In this document: piece after piece, positions 30,809 through 31,377 of the stretch | Layout of the letters: every line of letters begins with the position of its first letter | Position numbering within the stretch: the first letter of the stretch is position 1 | Assembly (NCBI GenBank): GCA_004557125.1 | Contig: SFET01000041.1 | Location: 1-31,377, forward strand | Reading direction: 5' to 3' | From: Clostridiales bacterium | Lineage (GTDB): Bacteria; Bacillota; Clostridia; Christensenellales; Aristaeellaceae | Length of the DNA stretch: 31,377 bases | The notes under the pieces: generated by a model | The model's database searches: none | What the model saw: the letters and a program-made list of their open reading frames with translations, nothing else | Told to the model about the DNA's origin: nothing | Made by a program: the position numbers and the translations under genes

Positions 30809-31377
30809 GCGCGGTCTGCCGCGTGAACGTGATGTATGCGCCGACCTCGCTGACGCTGAACAAGACCAGCATGAAGCTGATGGTGGGCGAGACCAACGAT
30901 ACCCTGACCGGCACGGTGAACGAGGGCGCGGCCTCCGGAATCACCCTGTCCAGCTCGAACACCCGCTATGTGAAGATCACGAACGGCAAGCTGGTGGGCG
31001 TGAAGGCGGGCACCGCAACCATTACGGCCAAGACCTACAACGGCGTGAAGGCCACCTGCAAGGTGACGGTCTGTGCGGCGCCCTCCTCCGTTGCGTTCTC
31101 CGAAAAGACCGTGACGCTGGGCCAGGGCGACAGCACGATGGTGACGGTGAAGTTCAACAAGACCACCGTGTACAGCGTGTGCACCTTCGAATCCAGCAAT
31201 CCCGATGTGGCGACCATCGATCCGGAGACGGGAAAGATCACGGCCGTCGGCGTCGGAACGGCCACGCTGACGGTGACGACCCAGAACAACAAGAAGGGCA
31301 CCTGCGTGGTGAACGTGCTGCCTGCGCCGGAGAGCGTTTCCGTGGCGCAGAGCGAGATCAACGTGGGCTTGGGCGAG
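30120..31377 (+). repeat. Two tandem copies of a 629-nt three-domain repeat
   Basis: Copy 1 is 30120-30748 and copy 2 is 30749-31377, similar throughout. The last 99 nt of each copy (30650-30748 and 31279-31377) are identical, and the next mismatch upstream is A30649 against G31278. The expected unit from the domain pattern is about 732 nt (three domains of about 244 nt), so about 103 nt appear to be missing at the junction. Confidence 0.8.
30751..31377 (+). CDS. Continuation of the Ig-repeat protein after the frame break, open at window end
   Basis: Reading from 30751 gives 209 codons with no stop: the second half of domain 9 (ITTKAVGSTDVYAVSHNNVS), complete domains 10 and 11, and the start of domain 12 ending in NVGLGE at the window edge. 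Domains 10 and 11 are close copies of domains 7 and 8. The piece has no start or ribosome-binding site of its own, so it belongs to the same gene as 27818-30748. Either a real deletion or an assembly error separates them. The C-terminal anchor is not in view. Confidence 0.75.
   Translation, partial: MTTKAVGSTDVYAVSHNNVSAVCRVNVMYAPTSLTLNKTSMKLMVGETNDTLTGTVNEGAASGITLSSSNTRYVKITNGKLVGVKAGTATITAKTYNGVKATCKVTVCAAPSSVAFSEKTVTLGQGDSTMVTVKFNKTTVYSVCTFESSNPDVATIDPETGKITAVGVGTATLTVTTQNNKKGTCVVNVLPAPESVSVAQSEINVGLGE

Noticed and set aside
1..31377. Search by eye for CRISPR arrays, tRNA, rRNA, insertion sequences and phage genes
   Set aside because: No regularly spaced repeats, cloverleaf, rRNA segments, transposase or integrase reading frames were seen.

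Overview
The window is a GC-rich, densely coded stretch of a bacterial chromosome with AT-rich intergenic regions. The gene set suggests an anaerobic, probably gut-associated member of the Firmicutes/Clostridia: a class 1B PyrD/PyrK dihydroorotate dehydrogenase, a pyrBI pair, a BMP/NupOPQ-type nucleoside ABC importer, ThiW/ThiM thiamine salvage under a TPP riboswitch, and strong Shine-Dalgarno sequences. No rRNA, tRNA, CRISPR array, insertion sequence or phage gene was seen. The species cannot be named from this sequence.

Layout. (1) 1-4184: the distal part of a tightly overlapped pyrimidine operon, pyrK(partial)-pyrD-pyrF-pyrE-pyrB-pyrI, closed by a clear terminator. (2) 4185-6128: a nitroreductase with its own promoter, convergent with an orphan EutH-like transporter; the two share a bidirectional terminator. 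(3) 6161-11712, minus strand: a purine-nucleoside salvage operon deoD-bmpA-nupO-nupP-nupQ. (4) 11725-14188, plus strand: a divergent flavodoxin-fold oxidoreductase, then a cardiolipin synthase with a leader of two matching hairpins. (5) 14204-17332: aspartate ammonia-lyase behind a long AT-rich, palindrome-rich region, then an exported PPIC-type foldase. (6) 17436-25660: the most interesting region. A promoter with an adjacent perfect palindrome and a structured leader of about 230 nt precedes a DUF6305-like secreted protein, a DctM-like carrier, a 57-residue membrane protein, an exported AstE/aspartoacylase-type zinc hydrolase, a secreted C69 peptidase, and pgsB-pgsC-pgsW (poly-gamma-glutamate ligase system). 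A strong terminator follows. (7) 25806-27523, minus strand: thiW-thiM under a TPP riboswitch with a consensus promoter. (8) 27716-31377: a large secreted protein with an SH3-like domain and many Big_2/Ig-like repeats. Its reading frame breaks at a repeat boundary, and the window ends exactly one repeat period after that break.

How the genes may work together (inference). Region 6 looks like one unit for making a gamma-linked acidic amino-acid polymer (PgsB/C/W), trimming peptide or acyl-amino-acid products outside the membrane (zinc hydrolase, C69), and recovering an acidic product through the DctM-like carrier with its small partners. The neighbouring aspA could feed aspartate into fumarate. 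Related GAATTC-centred palindromes lie upstream of both aspA and region 6, which hints at shared control. No pgsA/capA, pgsE, capD or pgdS homologue is visible, so this is not the textbook Bacillus pgs operon.
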